From Oscillospiraceae bacterium (GTDB lineage Bacteria; Bacillota; Clostridia; Oscillospirales; Oscillospiraceae), in NCBI GenBank assembly GCA_902791215.1, contig CADAUZ010000010.1:55974-119973 (forward strand): 64,000 nucleotides of DNA, read 5' to 3'. Position numbers and translations under genes: made by a program. Below are positions 60,973 through 64,000 of this stretch, one piece after another. The notes beneath the pieces were generated by a model. The model had not been told where the DNA came from and did not search any database. It worked only from the letters and a program-made list of their open reading frames with translations. Position 1 is the stretch's first letter. Every line of letters starts with the position of its first letter.

Positions 60973-61434
60973 ATTCTCACCCCATCACCAAGTGCAGTCT
61001 TAATAGTATTACCGACGGCATCATTTCCTTAAAAATGATTATAACACGCTATCCCCGACAAATACAGAGCAATTAGTTTGTTTTTTGAGCATCTGAAAAA
61101 TTCAATTATCCGAAGGGCGCACTTCTATACGGGGTAGCGTGAGCTGCCCCGTAGTGCGTCCTGCGGAGCCTGGATGCCTGTCCGAACAGTCATCCTTTGC
61201 GTCGCGCTGCTCCGTACAAGGGGCTGCACCCCTTGCGCATCGTCGGCACAAACTTTATATCCTTCGCTTCCGCCTAAAGCCGAAAGCTCATCCATTCCGT
61301 TGTGCCTCCTCTCCCCACAAAGCCAGATGGCTTTGCGGGGACCCCTGTGCTATCCTTGCGCAGCCAAGAAGGAAAGCAGTCTGGATGCCAGGCTCCTTTC
61401 TTCATGGCTTTTTCTTCTTATTCGACGGGCTTCA
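60973..61434. other. Hairpin-rich non-coding spacer before the mobilisable element
   Basis: No gene is supported here; frames of about 100 codons on the plus strand have biased, repetitive composition and no ribosome sites. Two strong hairpins are seen: CAAGGGG-CTGCA-CCCCTTG (61217-61235) and arms 61313-61324 with 61329-61340 (one mismatch). Confidence 0.5.
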
Positions 61435-61705
61435 CTGGACAATGCTAAACGGATGCAGTATAATCATATGAACTTTCTGTAAAGCCAGCAGATCATAGTA
61501 ACAATTTGCTATTTACAATGTCGTTAATAAATGTAGATACTATGTCCTTCATGAGTAATCAAAATTCTTCTACTCAGCAGGTTTTGCTGGACAGCGCCAT
61601 ACAGACGCGCTAAAATTATTTGAAATTTCTGTAAACCCTATTATCGGCAGTAACATTTTATTAGTTGTAATGTCGTTAATAATTGGAGATTATCTTATGC
61701 CTCCT
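61435..61705 (+). repeat. Degenerate tandem duplication of a gene-start region
   Basis: Unit A (61435-61550) and unit B (61587-61705) share CTGGACA, TTTCTGTAAA, AGTAACA and AATGTCGTTAATAA in the same order, each about 107-110 bp before an ATG. Unit B leads into the sigma-like gene; after unit A an ATG opens only a 23-codon frame (61542-61613). Unit A looks like the leader of a lost or shortened gene copy. Confidence 0.6.
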
Positions 61706-62551
61706 CAGAAAATCAGAATCCCGTATGACAGCAACCTTCGCTATATGCCCCTCGTCTACCTGCTTCCCGAAGAGCTGATGGCGAGATGCCCCACACTGAT
61801 GAAGATTCCCCGCAATCCTTATCAGGTACTCCAATCCAATGAGTGGCTGGACCTCATCGACAGCGATCAGTTCCTCGATGAGATCATGGACGCGGTATCT
61901 TCACTCGTCTTTCCCTTTTTCGGCTTTCGCGGTTGGAAGGAGCATTATACAGGAGACTTCCCTGTGTGGAGGCTCTCCTACTCCATGCCGCTGTGGGCGA
62001 AAGGTGTTGAGCAGGAGATCGGTTGGAACCTGCAGCGTTTGTTTCAGCTTCCTCGCAATGCGGAGATCGTCTTTTTGCCGGAAAAACAGATCAAAGAGCT
62101 CTTTGAGAAGATCGTCAAAAAGGTGATCGCGGAACAGGGATGGCAGCCAATGCTGGATGCGCTGCATGAGCTGCCCTGCGATGAAGATTTCGAGAAACAA
62201 CGCACAAGCGTCCGAACAGATTTTATCCGCAAATGGTATCACACGCGATCCAAGAAGGTGCAGTCTGTTTCGCTGGAAAGGTTCCGTACAGAGAATTGGG
62301 ATTCAGATGATGACAGGTTGTTTTACTTTCCCGATCCCCGATTGCATCTTGAGGAATATGTCTGCGCCAGGGTAGACGCGGAACGTTTCATCAAATCGCT
62401 GCCGTGGAAAGAGCGCCGCATCATCCAAATGCGGGATGAAGGCTATTCCTATATGGAAATTGCTGCTGAGCTTGGTTTTGCCAATCACAGCAGCGTAATC
62501 AAACGGATGAAAAGCATCAAGAAGAAATATCAAAACTATATGGAGGCATGA
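61697..62551 (+). CDS. Sigma factor-like HTH protein of a mobilisable element
   Basis: A 284-residue protein. The C-terminal 60 residues form a sigma-70 region 4-like helix-turn-helix (LPWKERRIIQMRDEGYSYME, IAAELGFANHSSVIKRMKSI). The N-terminal part is conserved-looking but unknown (LRYMPLVYLLPEELMARCPT). Such proteins open the regulatory part of clostridial mobilisable elements. TTGGAGAT precedes the ATG at 61697; the frame start at 61670 has no site. Confidence 0.75.
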   Translation: MPPQKIRIPYDSNLRYMPLVYLLPEELMARCPTLMKIPRNPYQVLQSNEWLDLIDSDQFLDEIMDAVSSLVFPFFGFRGWKEHYTGDFPVWRLSYSMPLWAKGVEQEIGWNLQRLFQLPRNAEIVFLPEKQIKELFEKIVKKVIAEQGWQPMLDALHELPCDEDFEKQRTSVRTDFIRKWYHTRSKKVQSVSLERFRTENWDSDDDRLFYFPDPRLHLEEYVCARVDAERFIKSLPWKERRIIQMRDEGYSYMEIAAELGFANHSSVIKRMKSIKKKYQNYMEA

Positions 62552-62629
62552 GCCGCGCAAGTCTGGATCAGTATTATCCAAAACGCACTCGTACCCATCA
62601 AAAGAAAACCTGACGGTTCTCTCTATCGC

Positions 62630-62989
62630 ATGACACCTGCACAGCAGCGAGATGCAAGAAAAATCATCCGCAGGCTGTGCAGCAATTGTGTGAACGACAA
62701 TTGTATCCGTCTCGATCAAAGCGAAGAAGTCCCTTGTCCGCAAATGCTCTCTGCTTCTGTTTGCTGCCGATTCTTTCGTAATGTTCTCCTGAAAGATCCG
62801 GAGGCCGGCACACTGGAGGCAGAGATTTTTACATCAGGCACCAGAAAACGCTGTGCGGTATGCGGCAAAACCTTCTGTGCAAAAGGTAATCGTGCGAAAT
62901 ATTGCACTGCATGTAAGGTAGTTGCTCAACGCCAACAGCAGGCGGAATATGCAAGACGAAGGAGGGCGGCAATCAAAGATAATAAATAA
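62630..62989 (+). CDS. Cysteine-rich VLP domain protein
   Basis: A 119-residue protein with the Cys_rich_VLP pattern: CSNCVNDNCIRLD, CPQMLSASVCCRFFRNVLL and the C-terminal zinc motif KRCAVCGKTFCAKGNRAKYC followed by TAC. It is standard in the mobilisation part of clostridial elements and may bind DNA. Family members begin with a K-x-PDG-L-RMTP segment; here IKRKPDGSLYRMTP is readable in frame upstream of the ATG at 62630, but without a standard start codon. The true start may therefore lie upstream at a non-ATG codon. Confidence 0.8.
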   Translation: MTPAQQRDARKIIRRLCSNCVNDNCIRLDQSEEVPCPQMLSASVCCRFFRNVLLKDPEAGTLEAEIFTSGTRKRCAVCGKTFCAKGNRAKYCTACKVVAQRQQQAEYARRRRAAIKDNK

Positions 62990-63029
62990 CAGGATGTAAA
63001 GAACATGAACATTATTTTGAAACGGAGGT

Positions 63030-63317
63030 ATGAAACTGAACAAAGAACTAAAAAAACTGAGAGAACAGCAAGCAAGAGACATCCAAGAACTGGAGTATCT
63101 TCAACACGATTTACAGCGTTTACAAAATCGTCTTGCCTATCTGGAGAAAGGTGAACGGCAGAAACGCGCGCACCGACTGATCACAAAAGGTGCGGCGATT
63201 GAATCTCTGGCCCCGGCCACAAAGGAGATGGGCGAAACAGAATTCTTTTCCTTGATGGAAAAGATCTTCGCGCTTCCTGATGCGCTTGCCCTGCTGCCAA
63301 AGGAGGACGCAGAATAG
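63030..63317 (+). CDS. DUF3847-like protein upstream of relaxase
   Basis: A 95-residue protein with an N-terminal coiled coil (LKKLREQQARDIQELEYLQH, DLQRLQNRLAYLEKGERQKR) and HRLITKGAAIESLAP, as in DUF3847 proteins encoded just before MobA/MobL relaxases. They are likely accessory DNA-binding or relaxosome proteins. ACGGAGG lies only one base from the ATG, so translation may begin slightly elsewhere. Its TAG overlaps the relaxase start. Confidence 0.75.
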   Translation: MKLNKELKKLREQQARDIQELEYLQHDLQRLQNRLAYLEKGERQKRAHRLITKGAAIESLAPATKEMGETEFFSLMEKIFALPDALALLPKEDAE

Positions 63318-64000
63318 CACTTTATCATTTCAGCGTTACCCAAATCAAACGCAGCGAGGGAAAATCCGCTATCGCAGCGGCGGCCTATCGAGCCGGAGAA
63401 AAACTCCACAGTGAATATTACGGCAACGATCCGGACTACCGACGCAAGAACGGCGTGATTCATTCGGAGATTCTTTTGCCGCCGCACGCGCCGGAAAGAT
63501 TCAAAGATCGTGAGACGCTCTGGAACGAAGTCGAGAAAACTGAGAAGCATCCCAAAGCTCAACTCGCATACAGCTTCGACATTGCCTTGCAAAACGAATT
63601 CACACGCGAAGAAAACATGGAGCTTGTCCGGCAATTTCTTCAAGATGAATTTGTCAGTCGGGGTATGATTGCAGATTACGCGATCCACGAAAAGGATGCC
63701 GGTGAAAACGGGATTGAGAACCCACACTTCCATGTGATGTGTCCGATCCGGCCTCTCAATCCTGACGGCAGTTGGGGCGCAAAGCAGCGGCGGGAATACA
63801 TCCTGGACGAGCATGGCAACCGTATCCCGAACGGCAAAGGCGATTATGAATTCAACGCCGTACCCACCACCGATTGGGGAAGCTCTGAAAGATTGGAGGC
63901 ATGGCGCAAGGCGTGGGCGGACTGCTGCAATGCAAAATTTGAAGAAAAGCAATTGGCCGTAAAGGTTGATAACCGATCTTACAAGCGACAGGGCATTGAG
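63314..64000 (+). CDS. MobA/MobL-family relaxase, N-terminal part
   Basis: The relaxase nicks the element's origin of transfer for mobilisation. The visible 229 codons read ALYHFSVTQIKRSEGKSAIA, AAAYRAGEKLHSEYYG (motif with the catalytic region) and later NPHFHVMCPIRPL, the metal-binding HXH motif. No ATG, GTG or TTG exists in frame upstream; AAAGGAGG lies seven bases before ATA at 63314, and family members start MALYHFSV, so ATA is the likely start. ATA overlaps the TAG of the preceding gene. The gene runs off the window end. Confidence 0.85.
   Translation, partial: MALYHFSVTQIKRSEGKSAIAAAAYRAGEKLHSEYYGNDPDYRRKNGVIHSEILLPPHAPERFKDRETLWNEVEKTEKHPKAQLAYSFDIALQNEFTREENMELVRQFLQDEFVSRGMIADYAIHEKDAGENGIENPHFHVMCPIRPLNPDGSWGAKQRREYILDEHGNRIPNGKGDYEFNAVPTTDWGSSERLEAWRKAWADCCNAKFEEKQLAVKVDNRSYKRQGIE

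Noticed and set aside
61139..61482. Two overlapping rightward frames of about 105 codons
   Set aside because: Composition is low-complexity and hairpin-derived, with no ribosome site.
1..64000. tRNA, rRNA or CRISPR arrays
   Set aside because: No cloverleaf with a CCA-type end, no rRNA core sequence and no regularly spaced short repeats were seen. The only multi-copy repeats are R1-R3, the tandem unit near 61.5 kb and IS ends.

Overview
The window looks like a gut-associated, spore-forming member of Bacillota, class Clostridia (Oscillospiraceae type). Grounds: strong AGGAGG-type ribosome binding sites, a truncated spoVT-like sporulation regulator, plant-glycan enzymes without secretion signals, and mobile genes typical of clostridial elements (Cys-rich VLP protein, DUF3847 protein, MobA/MobL relaxase). 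GC content is high in the first 13 kb and clearly lower in much of the rest. I see no rRNA or tRNA genes and no CRISPR array.

Region 1 (1-13.0 kb) is ordinary chromosome. A LacI-type regulator tail precedes a carbohydrate ABC importer (binding protein and two permeases) and a cytoplasmic GH5 glycosidase. Next come a nested-palindrome MITE-like element and an LCP cell-wall ligase. A second ABC transporter (TrpX-like binding protein, permease, ATPase) follows; it is preceded by a 19-codon leader peptide containing six tyrosines and by alternative antiterminator/terminator hairpins. A TauE/SafE permease, a membrane diguanylate cyclase and a GH28 enzyme close the region.

Region 2 (13.1-26.8 kb) starts in a broken spoVT gene. 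Three direct repeats of about 131 bp (13277, 20260, 26648) bound two defence-like cassettes. Cassette A holds small DUF2442-XRE and DUF4160 genes and a 1515-residue nuclease/STAND-like ATPase. Cassette B is a tight operon of an HTH/AAA-ATPase/PD-(D/E)XK protein, two uncharacterised proteins and a TOTE-type primase-helicase-PLD protein.

Region 3 (26.8-37.1 kb) is IS-rich: an IS1182-like element split by a 1500-bp IS110 element, a SWIM zinc-finger protein, two DUF4143 ATPases, a SLOG protein with a divergent XRE regulator, and an IS256 element.

Region 4 (37.1-61.0 kb) is a large helicase-dominated island. A leftward six-gene set (DUF4238, VSR-like helicase, MazG-like fusion, CoiA-like nuclease, unknown, PLD-DUF3427 helicase) is followed by a rightward SF1 helicase with a coiled coil. 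A second leftward four-gene operon (CoiA-like zinc protein, coiled-coil AAA-like protein with a degenerate P-loop, unknown, 1751-residue DUF1998 helicase) completes it. These are candidate anti-phage or anti-plasmid systems by architecture only.

Region 5 (61.4-64.0 kb) is the start of a mobilisable element: sigma-like HTH protein, Cys-rich VLP protein, DUF3847 protein and a MobA/MobL relaxase that seems to start at AUA and runs off the end.
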